Of a DNA stretch of 64,000 bases, positions 33,791 through 45,566 are shown piece after piece; the stretch's first letter is position 1, and every line of letters starts with the position of its first letter. The translations under genes and the position numbers were made by a program. A model generated the notes under the pieces. It did no database searches and had not been told where the DNA came from. It saw only the letters and a program-made list of their open reading frames with translations. Source of the stretch: Raphanus sativus (Eukaryota > Streptophyta > Magnoliopsida > Brassicales > Brassicaceae); contig NC_079517.1 in the NCBI RefSeq assembly GCF_000801105.2, positions 8,060,001 through 8,124,000 on the forward strand. Reading direction: 5' to 3'.

Positions 33791-34845
33791 GGGTTATGAG
33801 ACTTAGTTTCGATCTTTCTTTGGTCGAAAAAAATAAAAAGAAACGTGTAGATTAATTTGAATCAGAAAATGAGGTGAAAGATGTGGTGGTGACCGAGTCG
33901 AAATCAAAGTGTAGAGTTTCGAACAACGTACGAGAGACACGACGGCCCGACTAGCCACGTGCGGTCTCTCTTCTTTCCCACCCCTTCGTCCACCTTCATT
34001 TGGGACTAACATCAAAGTTTTATGTTTTGAAATTCAACGTCTCAAAAAGAAAAGTCAATCATGAATAACTGAACATCATGAACTACCTAATTTCAGCAAG
34101 TTTTTATGATTTATTAACATCATCTAGACTTCTAACATAATATAAAACAAACAAATCATCTATTTTGACCTAGTTTTTTATTTGCCATGATCTTATGATA
34201 TTTTTAAATGTGTGTCAGCCATGATTATCCACTAGCTAGTGGCTAAATATAGAACATGACACTATGAGCGTGGGGTCCATTTTGTTCCTTAGCTCGCATT
34301 CTCAAAGTTATAACTAATCTACAATATACATGGTTGATTTTTTTCCCATGTAAATCAAAGATGGACGAACAAAAATACTCGGTTTGTTTAACCAAAATTT
34401 GGCCTAGACGTGTAGCTGGCAAAAATAAACTAATCAAAAATAAACTTTGCTTCAGATGTTGGTGACACTAGACAAAATATCTGTAAATTTTAATTATATT
34501 CGGTATTTGTTTCGATTGGATATCTATAAAAAACAAATCGAATCATAAATACTAATATTTTTAAGAATAAATATTCAATCCGATCTGTTATATGCATATA
34601 CATATATTTAAAGAAAATTATAATTTATATAAATATTACATTGTATATAAGTTTTATAGTATTTTAATTACTAAATTTATTAAATTATTTATTTGAATTT
34701 TAAAATAAAGAAATTTTTATTTTTGTAATAAGTTATTATTATTTTATATGATTTTGTAATTTTATTTTATTTTATTTATTTTTACCGATCAAATCTAGTC
34801 AAAAATCTAAAAAAAATCGGATATGCAGAACACCAAATATTCAAA
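33791..34845. other. Intergenic DNA; the right part is a dispersed AT-rich repeat
   Basis: 34470-34845 shares short phrases with 24330-24965 and appears to continue after the hAT-like insertion at 35525, so the hAT-like element landed inside an older repeat. Confidence 0.4.
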
Positions 34846-35524
34846 TGGCTACGTAGGACTGGGCGTTCGGGTACCCATTCGGGTTTCGGTTCAGTCCATT
34901 CGGGTTTCGGGTTTTCGGGGTCAAAGATTTCAGCCACATTCGGATATTTCTAAATTTTGGTTCGGGTTCGGTTCGGATCTTTGCGGGTTCGGTTCGGGTT
35001 CGGATAATCCATTTAAAATGTTTATAAATTTTCAAAATTCATTATATACTTTAAATTTTCAAAATCTATAAGAAAGATAATATATTACATATAAATTTTC
35101 ATAACATATATGTCAAAATACCTTAATTTAACATATAAATTGATTTTCTTTGAATATTTGGATAAAGAATCAATAGATATTTAACTATTTTGGTGTTTTC
35201 AGTATACTTTAGCTATTTTAAACATTTACTTTTGACTATTTGCATATATTTTCCGAGTATTTTGGAAAATTTAAAGGTATCTTATATATTTTTAATATTT
35301 TTAATATACATTATATATAAAAATAATGTATATATTTAAGTATATAAATTTATTTCGGATACATTCGGGTACCCAAAATATTTCGGTTCGGATCGGGTTC
35401 GGTTTCGGTTCTTTAAATACCGAAATTTTGAACCCGTTCGGATATTTAATCAATTTTGGTTCGGGTTCGATGGTACTTTTTCGGTTTTTCAGATTCTGAT
35501 TTTTTGCCCAGCCCTATGACTACG
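34846..35524. mobile_element. hAT-like MITE, 663 bp, 8-bp target duplication
   Basis: TGGCTACG (34846-34853) and TGACTACG (35517-35524) differ by one base and flank an element beginning TAGGACTGGGC and ending GCCCAGCCCTA. TAGGG-TGGGC-type ends with an 8-bp duplication are the signature of hAT elements. The subterminal parts are rich in GGTTCGG and CGGGTTCGG repeats in both orientations. No transposase is encoded. Confidence 0.75.
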
Positions 35525-38411
35525 GATCGAATCAAATTAGATAATTTATTATTCAGATGAAACGGATCGAATAATATCTCTAAAAACCCCCCGAATATCC
35601 GATTCAACAACCTTACATGAGAGACTGTATTATGTGCTCTCTGTCAAATAACATCGATTATGTTAGTGGTTTACTTATTTATTTTTAGTTTCTTTTTTCA
35701 AATACTGGTGGTTATGAAACAATTTCTTTTAAGATCGATAAGAAAGGTTGCAGACTCGCAGTGAAGAGCATAGAGGCTGAAGGGTATTTTAGTGGACTCA
35801 TAACAAATTAGTATGAGCTAGATACATGTATTCTTGAAATTTTAACTTAATAGATTTTGTAATACCTATTAGCCTATGACTATACTTTCCACCAAACAAA
35901 AACAAACTTCTATAATGATACTTGCCACTTGCAAGGGTTCTATATGGGTTTAAAGTTTCTTTAACAATACGCCTTTAGTTAATTGACCTATCTTTTATAC
36001 GCTACTTTTCAGGATTAGAATTTAGGAATATACAAGATATGGTGCTACTAGATTACACTCCTGATAAATATTCGGTATAATCTTTACTTGATAGTGGGTC
36101 TAGATTTTGAAACTTATCCTTGGCAACTATCCAAAGCAATTAATATGGGTACAGTCCTTTTAAAGTTTTGTCTCCAGTTACAAGCTACGTTCCATATTTC
36201 TTTTTTTTATAAGAATTATTCTTATCAGATTTGTTTTTTTTGTTCACTTTATCAGATTTGTTAATTATAAAAATAGCTAGACAATTTGAGAAAATATTGA
36301 AATACAGCGTTAGTTCATCTAGATATTTTAATGATGGAATGAGATTTTAGAACTCAATAAAAATAACAAAAAATGTGAAATCTAAAGTTTCATAGAACTA
36401 TAAAAGGGCTGAAACATATTTGATATTATTTTTCTTTTGTAAGGGAAAGATCCACTCCATTACCTGTACTTTATTATGTTCAATACTCCCGCTCCACACA
36501 CCCACCATCAAGGAAAAGTTGTTGGCTTCAACCATAATCTGTCAAAACAAAGATAACACAAAAAAATTGGAAACATTTTGGTAACAAGTTGATATATATG
36601 GATATATAGACAACTCTTTAGCATATAGCTGGAATTGTAACTACGTTTGATCTCTATTCTCTGTTTGGACCTATAGTGCATGACTGCATAAGCTTTACTA
36701 TAAATAAATAGAGTTTAAATAACCAAAATGCCATTCGACGAAAACAGCCAGAGTCGACCATTTTCGCTAAAACAAATGTAGCTTTGTATTTTATTCTTTA
36801 AATATTGGTTGAATTTGATGCTTAGGGACACTTCCTGGAAAACATCATAGTATTATCTTTCATATAAACTTTTTAGAGGTTATAAACAATGCACATGTTG
36901 CGTTTCAAATATATACATTCAAAATATATTTGTTGTTTGGTAAATTTTATAGTATGCCCCATGTGATTATAAAATGTTGAAATTTGAAAACATAAAAATA
37001 ATTGTTCCGATTTTCGTATCTTTAGAAAACAATCAACCCAATACTATCAACGAGTTTTTGTTTAAAAGTTTTAAAACTTAATACTCCACTAAAAAAATTT
37101 ACATGTCTGCAAAAAGAAAATCTGATTCAATTCAAAAATTGTTTGATCAATAAATTCAAAACTGGAATTTCATATTAAATATGTATGTCTCTTAGGTCTC
37201 GTAAAGTTATGCTTCTAATATATTTATCATTTTTCTTATAAATGTAATATGTAGTATAATAATTAAAAAAAATATTTGAAATGCACTCATTTAGATGATC
37301 TATTTGAAATGCACTAACTTTTGCCCATCCCTATTTAGATCCCACTTTTCGAAAATATATTCAATCAACAATACTTTAAAATTTGGTTTAAGATTTAATA
37401 ATTATTGTTTTGGTTTAGTATCTAAGAGGTGGATTGCGTATATTAAATTATTTGTAAATAATTTATGATGGTTAATTTTATTTTTTTATAATAAATTTAA
37501 GATATTTATAAAAATGGATATTATTTTAAAATTAAAAAATATAGTATCAAATTTGACATAAAGTTTATATTCCCCTTTTAATTAATGATTTGTTAATATT
37601 ATTAATGTACCATCTGGTCAGTTGGTTTGTATTAATGTTCTCAATGATTATACCTGGCCATTCCAATAGTTTAGATAAAGTTTATGTTCGCATACAAGTA
37701 AGTCATTGATTTAATCTTGAAGGTTTAGGAGTGAGTGTCTTCTTCAGTTTTTGTTTCATTATATAAAGGTTAGTTTTGTCAAGTTGTTTAGACATCTATA
37801 AAATTAGTTTAACTAGAGATGTAAAAAGGTTTTAAAATAATTTAGTGAAAGATATGGTGATTAGTGTATCATACTAATTAATAACGATTTTTCTTATTGT
37901 ACTGACTACTGGGGGAATTATAACTTTTTATATGTAAAATTCTAATATTAATATGTTGAAATATCTCATGCACCATTAGTTCTTTTAATTATATAGTTCT
38001 GTTTCTTCTCGAAATTTGTAGTTTTGGATGGACAGAACTAACATGGGCACTTGCACTCAGTCAAGCTCTCATATTATCACCGCTTGTATTTTATTTAAAA
38101 GGTGACTGGAAAATGAAATGAAATATGATGTAAAAATAAGAGCACAGAATATAGATAGATTTTTTTTCGATCGCGATAGGATTTTTCTTTTTCATTTTTA
38201 AAAGGTTACTTCATGGACTCATATAAAACAAGGACTACTTTTTTGTAGTAAAAAAAAGAAAGAGATATGATTTAAAAAAAAAGAAGATGATGATGATATT
38301 ACATAAGCAACCCTCTTATTATTCTTTTTCCCTTTTATTACAAACTCTCACATCTTCTCTCCTATCATTTTCAGCTAAGCTCTCGCTTTATCTCTCTTAA
38401 TCTATCTACTG
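35525..38411. other. Long intergenic region upstream of the BBX21-like gene
   Basis: About 2.9 kb with one micro-insertion (36222-36262) and no other supported feature. The last ~100 bp (pyrimidine-rich CTCTCACATCTTCTCTCC) is a likely 5' UTR of the following gene. Confidence 0.4.
36222..36262 (-). mobile_element. Tail-only micro-insertion with perfect 14-bp direct repeats
   Basis: TTATCAGATTTGTT at 36222-36235 and 36249-36262 flank 13 bases, poly(T) plus GTTCACT; on the minus strand the tail is AGTGAAC plus poly(A). Confidence 0.55.
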
Positions 38412-39688
38412 ATGAAGATCAGGTGCGACGTCTGCGATAAAGAAGAAGCCTCGGTGTTCTGCACCGCCGACGAAGCGTCTCTGTGCGACGGCTGCGATCA
38501 CCAAGTCCACCACGCTAACAAACTCGCCTCAAAACATCTCCGTTTCTCTCTCCTCTGTCCTTCTTCCTCCGAGAACTCCTCTCCTATCTGCGACATCTGT
38601 CAGGTCTCTTTCAGTTTCTTGTCAAGATTTTAGGACATGGGTTTTGTCTTATTCCGTTGATCTCAAAGTTTGTTTTTCTTTTTGGTAAACTTTAGGAGAA
38701 GAAAGCTGTGTTGTTTTGTCAACAAGATAGGGCTATTTTATGCGCAAACTGTGATTCATCGATCCACTCGGCGAACGAACACACCAAGAAACACGATAGG
38801 TTTCTTCTCACAGGGGTTAAGCTATCTCCAACCTCCTCTGTTTACAAACCAACTTCAGAATCTCCTTTAAATAGTCAAGATTGCTCTGTCCCTGCTCTTT
38901 CCAAGAAACCTATCTCAGCTCCTCGGAGTCAGATCAAGAACTCCAAGATCCAACCCTCTAAGATCAGTAGCGATGTAGGCATGAATCAGTGGGGATCCAC
39001 AAGCACGATTTCAGAGTACTTGATCGATACGTTACCTGGTTGGCACGTTGAGGATTTTCTTGATTCCTCACTTCCTCCTTTTGGTTTCTCTAAGGTATGT
39101 TGTTCTCTCTAATCAAGAAAGATCAACTTTGATTAGTCAAGATTTTATATTTATTAGTAGTAACTTCATTTCCTTTGTTTATGTGATATCATATCATATC
39201 ATATCATATCAGATCTAACTGTGATATAAATAGTAAGAAACTTTATAGATGTGAATAGATCTTTTCTACTTTTGAGATTTTTTTTTCCTTTTCTGGTGGG
39301 TTTGCTTTTGTGATTACAGAGTGGTGATGATGATGGAGTGTTACCATATATGGAAGCAAAAGATGACAGCACTAAGAGAAACAACAACAATACAGTGTCA
39401 CTTCCATCTAAGAATATGGGGATTTGGGTCCCTCAGATTCCACAAACTCTTCCTTCTTCATACACAAACCAGTACTTTTCTCAAGACAACAATATTCAGT
39501 TTGGGATGTACAACAACAAAGAAGCATCACATGGAGTAGAGACTTATGCTCCAATACAAAACATGAAACAACAAGGACAGAACAAGAGATGGTATGATGA
39601 TGGTGGCTTCACTGTCCCACAGATAACTACTACTTTTACTCATCCTCCTCCTATTACTTCTAATAAAAGGTCCAGGTCCTTCTGGTAA
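38412..39688 (+). CDS. BBX21: B-box zinc finger transcription factor, BBX21/STH2-like
   Basis: Three coding exons: 38412-38603, 38696-39094 and 39320-39688 (GT/AG borders), 960 nt, 319 aa. B-box 1 (residues about 5-42: CDVCDKEEASVFC, CDGCDHQVHHANKLASKH) and B-box 2 (about 60-97: CDICQEKKAVLFC, CANCDSSIHSANEHTKKH) are complete, with all zinc-binding Cys/His residues present. The middle includes ISEYLIDTLPGWHVEDFLD, and the C-terminus carries RWYDDGGFTVPQI, containing a Val-Pro pair. BBX21 promotes light-grown development: it binds the HY5 promoter, works with HY5 and is degraded via COP1, which recognises Val-Pro motifs. Arabidopsis BBX21 (At1g75540) is, as I recall, 331 aa, close to this length. 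The gene is intact. Confidence 0.93.
39185..39211. repeat. (ATATC)n microsatellite in intron 2 of the BBX21-like gene
   Basis: Five tandem copies of a pentanucleotide, intronic, likely length-polymorphic. Confidence 0.85.
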
Positions 39689-41458
39689 TCTACCTGGTGT
39701 TTTCTGTTTTGTTTGTTTGTTGGCCTTTTGGTCTTTCTTGATTTCTCTGAACTTCGTTCTTTGTAGAACTAGGTTTACTTCTTGGTGTATTTTGTAAATT
39801 TTGAGTGTGATTGCAAATGTTCTTTCTTATTCTCTATTGCAAGTTTTCGTGTAATAAAAGCCCCGTGACTTATATTGTGAATCACGGCGCAAGATTTCTC
39901 CGTTTTTTGTGGAAGCAAGACTTCATTTCATAGAAAGAAATTAGTTATTTTCGATTGTCATCCGCATTATTGTAAGTCAAGCTTTAATTGAGTTTTAAAT
40001 GCTATGTATGAAATCTAGTGGTATATTTTTGCATGTGACGAAGAGTCATTTTCATGTTCTGCCTCCTCCAGTTCCCATATGGGCGAAAGCATTGTTCTTG
40101 GATTTGGTTTGTATTTATTTAATATATATATTGAGAAATAAAGATTAAAAAAGCATATAATGGAGACAAAGTCACCATAACGTGCCCACCATCGTCGGTA
40201 TATTTTTGTTTTTGTTTGAATATGCCTGCAAATCTCTGTAACTATATAGACACTTCATTATGGCTGCCAAAACTATTCAAGTAATGTACCGACACGTCGT
40301 TAACTCGTTTTTGTTTTTTTTTGTTTGGGTTTTTAAACTCGTTTTTACCTATCTATAGACGGAGAAAAGAAGGAAGTAAGAAAGTATTACGAATGGAGTC
40401 GAGTTGAAATGTAGACTAATCATGAACGCGCCCAATTCAATGACTATCTTGTTCATAAACACGGTTGGGACGTAGAAGTTGAGTTGCCTTCAACAATAAG
40501 AGGAGCTGTTGAAATTGCTCCAAGTGTGATTTGCGATGGGAGATTACAATCGTTTTGGCGTCAGGAAATCTTTGAGAGTGAATGCAGCGCTCGCTTGCAT
40601 AGGGGGACAAGGGGGTGCCTGAGTCCAATACGTTGTTCTCTTATTTTTTGATAGGTAAGAGTGTTTTTTTTTAAAAAAAATATGTATTTTTATATTAAAA
40701 ATAAGAAAAATGGTCCAATTTTTATATGAAAGTTTTTCATTTTTTTATCACAACTATATTTATGAAGTACTTATAATATTTTGAAAATAAAAAATATTTA
40801 TCAGAAACTTTTAAAAAATATTAGTTAGGGCAACATTACCATGTTTTAGGCAATTTTTAGGGGAGTAAACCCACAAAAATTTACAAAACCGAGGGAAAAG
40901 TCCCAAAATAAGAGGCGAATTATGTTGAGTCATTGTACTGTGCGCGGACTTCACTAATACGTGACGACCCGCGATTAGTTGATTTTTAATTTTTTAATTT
41001 TTTCTTAATCGGACAAAAAAACTAAGAATCCCTTCTGCGATGATGATGCCAGAGGACTTAATTTTTTTTGTTGCCCCGAGAAATTATTGAACCGTCCATG
41101 AGTGGATGTAAAACTGTATTCACAAAAGAAATAAGGTAAATGCTTCATCCCCCAAAAGAAAATAAATTAATTAAAATAATCTCTATCGTAAACAAATTAA
41201 TAATAACTGTTCTTATGTCAATAATTGTCGTTGAAAAACACTAGTACAAGCAGAAGATTTGTTTTTCAAAAGATCTTCATTACAGAAAGCAAAAAAAAAG
41301 GCTTGACATTGCGTTCGCAAAAAAGTCTACTTCCTTTTTCAACCTTTTTAGTTCGTTATAGAAAGCAAACAAAGAAGAATATTTAGGTGAATCAAGATCC
41401 TAATACAATAGCTATTTTCTCGTGTTTAGCACTCAGGAAGCTCCAAAAGATTTGTAGA
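39689..41458. other. 3' UTR of the BBX21-like gene, then intergenic DNA
   Basis: The first ~170 bp, with AATAAAAG near 39853, are likely 3' UTR. The remainder is unassigned. A T-rich candidate micro-insertion lies at 40302-40346. Confidence 0.45.
40302..40346 (-). mobile_element. Weak candidate micro-insertion with 11-bp direct repeats
   Basis: AACTCGTTTTT at 40302-40312 and 40336-40346 flank a T-rich 23-base insert (poly(T), GTTTGGG). The T-rich repeat makes this less certain than the others. Confidence 0.3.
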
Positions 41459-41508
41459 AGAACCCAAAGAAAATGTTCAAAAAAAAAATAAAAAAGAACC
41501 CAAAGAAA
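41459..41508 (+). mobile_element. Tail-only micro-insertion with perfect 14-bp direct repeats
   Basis: AGAACCCAAAGAAA at 41459-41472 and 41495-41508 flank ATGTTC plus an A-rich run (22 bases). The GTTC-poly(A) junction again resembles the LINE tails of this window. It lies in the probable 3' UTR of the adjacent minus-strand gene. Confidence 0.6.
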
Positions 41509-41568
41509 CAAAGAAACAAACCAAAAAAAGTATCGTAAAACCCAAACAGTATGCATGGATATATCTCT

Positions 41569-42087
41569 CTAGCGACGGCAATGTGGTTTGCAGAGAAAGA
41601 GACAATCATAGAAACAAAAACCTCCACAGTGTTGAGGACATTCTAATCTCTTTCCATTACATTTACCGTTTCCTTTGCACTCGGCATATTCTCTTTTCAC
41701 AAACTCTCCTCTTCCTTCTCTTCCTTTTCTTCTTCCTTCTCCTCCACAACCCCATTTGTACCATCCTCCACCACCACCTCCTCCTCCCCATCCCCATCCT
41801 CCACCGCCGCCACCACCACCACCTCCTCCTCCCCCACCGCCACCACCGCCACCCCATCCCCATCTATAGCTTCCGCTTCCTCCACTATAACTTCTTTTCT
41901 TGTCCCTGAGAACTACTACTCCAGTGGTTGTGTTGTTGTGATCAGTGTTCTGGTTGTTCTTTACCGTTTCTTGATCAGTGGAAGGGACATGCCCACCCTC
42001 TAGTATGTTAGTTTGCAAAATCAGTACGAGAAGAAAGATAATCACCAATGATGAAAGTGTCTTCATTTTTCTTGATTTTCTCCGCAA
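41569..42087 (-). CDS. Secreted glycine-rich protein with a cysteine-rich C-terminus
   Basis: Single-exon minus-strand gene. The longest frame starts at 42087 (172 aa), but the Met at 42066 (165 aa) is the better start because MKTLSSLVIIFLLVLILQT is a classic signal peptide. A polar segment with NNT sites follows, then a Gly/Trp-rich domain (runs of Gly broken by WGWG, WYKWG) and a basic linker. The final ~35 residues hold eight cysteines, the last six spaced exactly every fourth residue (C-x3 repeated five times), ending PHCRR. Location is likely the cell wall or apoplast. Corresponds, from memory, to At1g75550, annotated only as a glycine-rich protein. The GGN repeat makes length variation and assembly errors likely. 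Confidence 0.85.
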   Translation of the reverse strand: MRRKSRKMKTLSSLVIIFLLVLILQTNILEGGHVPSTDQETVKNNQNTDHNNTTTGVVVLRDKKRSYSGGSGSYRWGWGGGGGGGGGGGGGGGGGGGWGWGGGGGGGGWYKWGCGGEGRRKGREGRGEFVKREYAECKGNGKCNGKRLECPQHCGGFCFYDCLFLCKPHCRR

Positions 42088-42147
42088 AGTTTGTAAGTAG
42101 ACTTGTTTTCTTTGATTTGATACGATAGCTTCTTTGCTTTGGTCTTC

Positions 42148-42157
42148 TCTTTATAGT
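42148..42157 (-). promoter_or_regulatory. Probable TATA box of the glycine/cysteine-rich protein gene
   Basis: On the minus strand ACTATAAAGAG lies ~85 bp upstream of the preferred ATG, matching the plant TATA consensus TATAAA at a suitable distance. Confidence 0.55.
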
Positions 42158-43369
42158 CCATTTGTTCTTGTCCCCTAAAATAAATCGAAAAATTCTCATT
42201 GACAGTTAGGTTTGGTCCTACCAAGAATAAAAAAAAATTGTCATAATTATGTTTTTTTCTGTCAACTTATTATGCGTTTTGAGAATGGATATTGACATAG
42301 TTAGTTAGCTTAATTTTGTACAACAGAAAATATTCTTATAAAGCGAGATTCACGTTACTAATTTATTTAATATTCCTTGTATTATAAGATTGAATTTTGT
42401 TAGTTGCCACTGGTATTAGTACTCGTACAATTACAGACTACATGGTTAATCCATCATTTCTTACATATTTATTATTGAAATGAAACCCATTAGGTATATC
42501 AAGCTTTATATTATTAGTACTAAAATATATTAGTGGTTAACTAACAAATTATTAAGTGGTTATAAATACATAAAAAGAGAGATCCCTTAGGTAACACTAC
42601 TAGTGGAGGTAGTCGCCACCAATCAACACTGCAAGTCTTCTCCTTCAATGAACATTCTTTTTCCTTTGTCAAAAATTACAAAAGAAAGCTTAAGCAATGA
42701 TGCCACTAACGCATGTTAACCCCTTTTTTACCAGTTTATGCGTACAGAAACAACGAATCAGAAGAGTGTACATCAATCCATCTCCTCCGCATGTTTAAAT
42801 ATTGCTGTAAATTCGCATGCCAATATTAGTTTTCCAATAAAACTACAATCAAACCATTGTTGCAAGTTGGTATTTATCGAGTATTTGGTATGGTTGGTTA
42901 TACTTCACTTTTACGTTATCCAAATTTCATTTCATCTACTTATAGATGAACTGGACCACGGACCACCATTAGTTGTATACATTTGTTTTTTCGAGTTTTT
43001 GTGATATGTATACAACTAACTCTTCAACAGTTTATTTCGATACCAATGGACTAATAAATGGAGTTTGATTATGAATGGTTTGCTTACGAAAGACGTTTAT
43101 TTTGCATATGCAAGATTATCCTCCTTAAACTGAGCTACACCTTTCAATTACTCAAAGATTACTACGCAAATGTATTCAAATAGAATCAAAACTCAGAACT
43201 ACGAATCTATCCAATGTCATACAACACAAGCAATGTCTCAAATTTCACACAAAAAGAAGCACACTTAACTCACCCCAACAGCCGAAAACAACAATAAAGT
43301 AGCAAGCTAAAACGAGAGCGCAAAGCTATAGAAACACCAAACATTAAAAGCTAAGAACAATGAAGAACT
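42158..43369. other. Intergenic DNA, nothing identified
   Basis: AT-rich. No gene, RNA or insertion with flanking repeats could be supported. The last ~100 bp are probably 3' UTR of the CCHC gene. Confidence 0.4.
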
Positions 43370-44590
43370 TCAGTAACGGCCGGAACCACGGTCAGCAATT
43401 CGAGCAGATGGGCACTCATAAGCCATATGTCCACGGCCACCACAGTTGTGACATATTATCATAGCGCCAACGCCGCTGTCTCTGCCCACTCGGCTCAAAC
43501 CATCTCTTTGCATACCGCCGTCTCTGCCCATCCTGCCAAAACCATCTCTTTGCATCCCACCGCCTCGAACCCTGCTTCCTCTGTCCCTGTCTCTGTCAGA
43601 GTAACTGCTGTCCCCTTTCGGGCAATTTCTGGCGACATGTCCCGAGATGCTGCAGATGTTGCAGACAGGATCGTTCTGGCAATCACGAGCTATGTGACCT
43701 GAAGTCCTGCAGTTCTTGCACGCCTTGTCGTTAGTGCAGTCGGCCGCGAGGTGCCCCGGTTTGAAGCAGTTGTTGCAGAGCCTCAAGTCTCCTGCACGAG
43801 AAACCGGGTTGGTGCAGTCTCTCGCTCGGTGTCCAGTTTTGCCACAGGAGTGGCAGATTCCTTCGTTTGAACAGTTGCTAGCTACGTGACCCGGTTCTCT
43901 GCAGTTCCAGCACCGTGACTCTGCAGTGCATTCCGCTGCAATGTGCCTGCAGATAACAATATAAAAGCCATAAATGAAACTATGTATATGGGAATATACA
44001 GTAATAAAGTAAGGTAGGAGATGTATATAGTATATACCCTGGAAGGCCACAGTTGTTACAGACGGAGACATTAGGACAGTCTCTTGCAAAGTGACCAGGT
44101 CGCTTGCAGTTGTTGCAGAGATTCGTTTGGCTGAACAAATTTTTTTCCAAAACAATCACAATCAAAATCCACAACTGAAACATAGTAGTTACAACAAAAC
44201 TTTCTCAAAAAGTATGTATGCAAGCAAACAGATGAACCTAAACAAACCTAACACTATCAAAGAAACAACTGCAATTAACATTGATCATATCCTAATCACA
44301 TCATCTAGATGACAAGGAGAGAAGTTGTTCAGCAAGTTAGCACAAACGGTTAGTGTAATAAAGTAACATAGAAGAAGCATAAAGAGAATGTTATGGTTTT
44401 GCAGCACGAGAGAGTAGCTACTGCAGTACACAAAAACAAAAAACCTGAAAGCACGACGTGGCTCACGGTCCCCTCTACGATAAGGAGCATCACGATAAGA
44501 AGAACGTTCAGATCTCATTCTCCTGTCTCTGGGGCTCCTACTACGGCTCCTGTCACGACTGGGACTCCTGCTCCTGCTCATTGAACTCAT
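43370..44590 (-). CDS. CCHC zinc-knuckle protein with RS-rich N-terminus
   Basis: Three coding exons on the minus strand: 44590-44445, 44130-44038 and 43946-43370 (GT/AG borders), 816 nt, 271 aa. Residues 1-48 are Arg/Ser/Asp-rich (SRSRSPSRDRSRSRSPRDRR), like splicing-related proteins. Eight CX2CX4HX4C knuckles follow, starting at about residue 54 (CNNCKRPGHFARDC) and including CWNCREPGHVASNC, CHSCGKTGHRARDC and CNNCFKPGHLAADC; a Gly/Arg/Asp-rich linker (RDRDRGSR) separates knuckle 7 from the last (CHNCGGRGHMAYEC). Such proteins bind single-stranded RNA or DNA (CNBP/GIS2-like). Corresponds, from memory, to At1g75560. A 5' UTR intron (44634-45120) is predicted. All knuckle cysteines and histidines are present. 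Confidence 0.9.
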
Positions 44591-44633
44591 ACTCCCACCA
44601 CCTCACCTCACCAACTCCAACAAACCACAACAC

Positions 44634-45120
44634 CTGCCAACAACATTCAACCACACACCAACATTACCACCTCCTTTCACTCCCAATCACACACACACAC
44701 ACCAATCCCCACTTTTCTCATAACAATTTATCAACAAACCCCAAACTACAGATCCATTACGTCACATCTGAGTATTTCAACATCATCATCATCATCATCA
44801 TCATCACCACCACCATCACCACCACCAGATCTAATGTTTATAAATCGCTTTTTCGATAGAATATACAAACAAACTTTCAACTTATCATCCAAACCGCAAT
44901 ACACAATCAGATCTGACAACCTAACAAAACAAATTATTCAACCACAGATTTTTATGAATCGAACCCTAACCAGATCAATCAATCCCGTTAAAACAGTAAA
45001 TCAGAGAGCCTAATCCCAGACGGAAACGTGAATAGCGATGTAGATGAACACAAACATGAAAATGAATCAGAGAGAATCTACACTCAAAAGGATTGAAGAA
45101 TGAGAGTATCTATCACGAAC
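44634..45120 (-). other. Predicted 5' UTR intron of the CCHC gene
   Basis: On the minus strand CAG|GTTCGTG at 45121/45120 and GGCAG|GTG at 44634/44633 bracket ~487 bp. The first leader exon would be pyrimidine/GA-rich (45121-45200). The intron holds an (ATC)n microsatellite at 44779-44828. Leader introns are common in this gene class and can raise expression; transcript data are needed to confirm it. Confidence 0.5.
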
Positions 45121-45312
45121 CTGGGTAGAGAAGAAGAATCACAGCTCTCTCTCTCTTCCTTCCACTCTCTCCGCACGCGATCCCAACGAACCAACGGGCT
45201 AATCTAATCTATTTATCTCTTCCACTGAGTTTTGTTTGGGCTGGGCTTTTATATGGACCGAGTTATACCTTTACTCTCAAACTCTTCTTGATAGTGGGCT
45301 TACTATATGATC

Positions 45313-45320
45313 AAAAAAAA
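45313..45320 (-). terminator. RNA polymerase III terminator of tRNA-Glu
   Basis: A run of eight T on the minus strand begins two bases after the tRNA 3' end, the standard Pol III stop signal. Confidence 0.8.
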
Positions 45321-45322
45321 TC

Positions 45323-45394
45323 TCCGTTGCCGGGACTCGAACCCGGGTCTCTCGGGTGAGAGCCGAGTATCCTGACCAGCTAGACTACAACGGA
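45323..45394 (-). tRNA. trnE-CTC: tRNA-Glu (anticodon CTC)
   Basis: 72 nt on the minus strand, TCCGTTG ... CAACGGA, with a fully paired 7-bp acceptor stem, box A (TAGTCTAGCTGG), anticodon loop CTCTCAC with CTC, and box B (GGTTCGAGTCC). CCA is not encoded, as expected for a nuclear eukaryotic tRNA. Sequence and anticodon identify tRNA-Glu. It sits ~200 bp upstream of the CCHC gene's predicted start, in the same orientation. Confidence 0.96.
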
Positions 45395-45566
45395 TTTGTG
45401 ACAGTCGGTTTGTGTATAAACGTGAACTCCGATTACGTTAGCCTTTTAAGTTCTCCACCATCTCTTTCTCTCTGCGAATAAAGTCCAAAAAAATATTTGA
45501 GATCAAATATTGTGTGCGGGTTCAACATACAAATGTAGCTTCTCTAGTCTCTTAAAAAGGCGGAAA

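Noticed and set aside
34823..35071. 82-aa frame rich in Gly, Ser, Arg and Val
   Set aside because: Produced by GGTTCGGGT-type repeats of the hAT-like element; not a gene.
38172..38300. Additional micro-insertions at A/T runs near 38.2 kb and 25.4 kb
   Set aside because: Runs are present but no matching direct repeats flank them.
41583..41909. Proline/histidine/leucine-rich frames on the plus strand
   Set aside because: They are the antisense of the glycine-rich repeat of the minus-strand gene; composition is fully explained by the GGN repeats.
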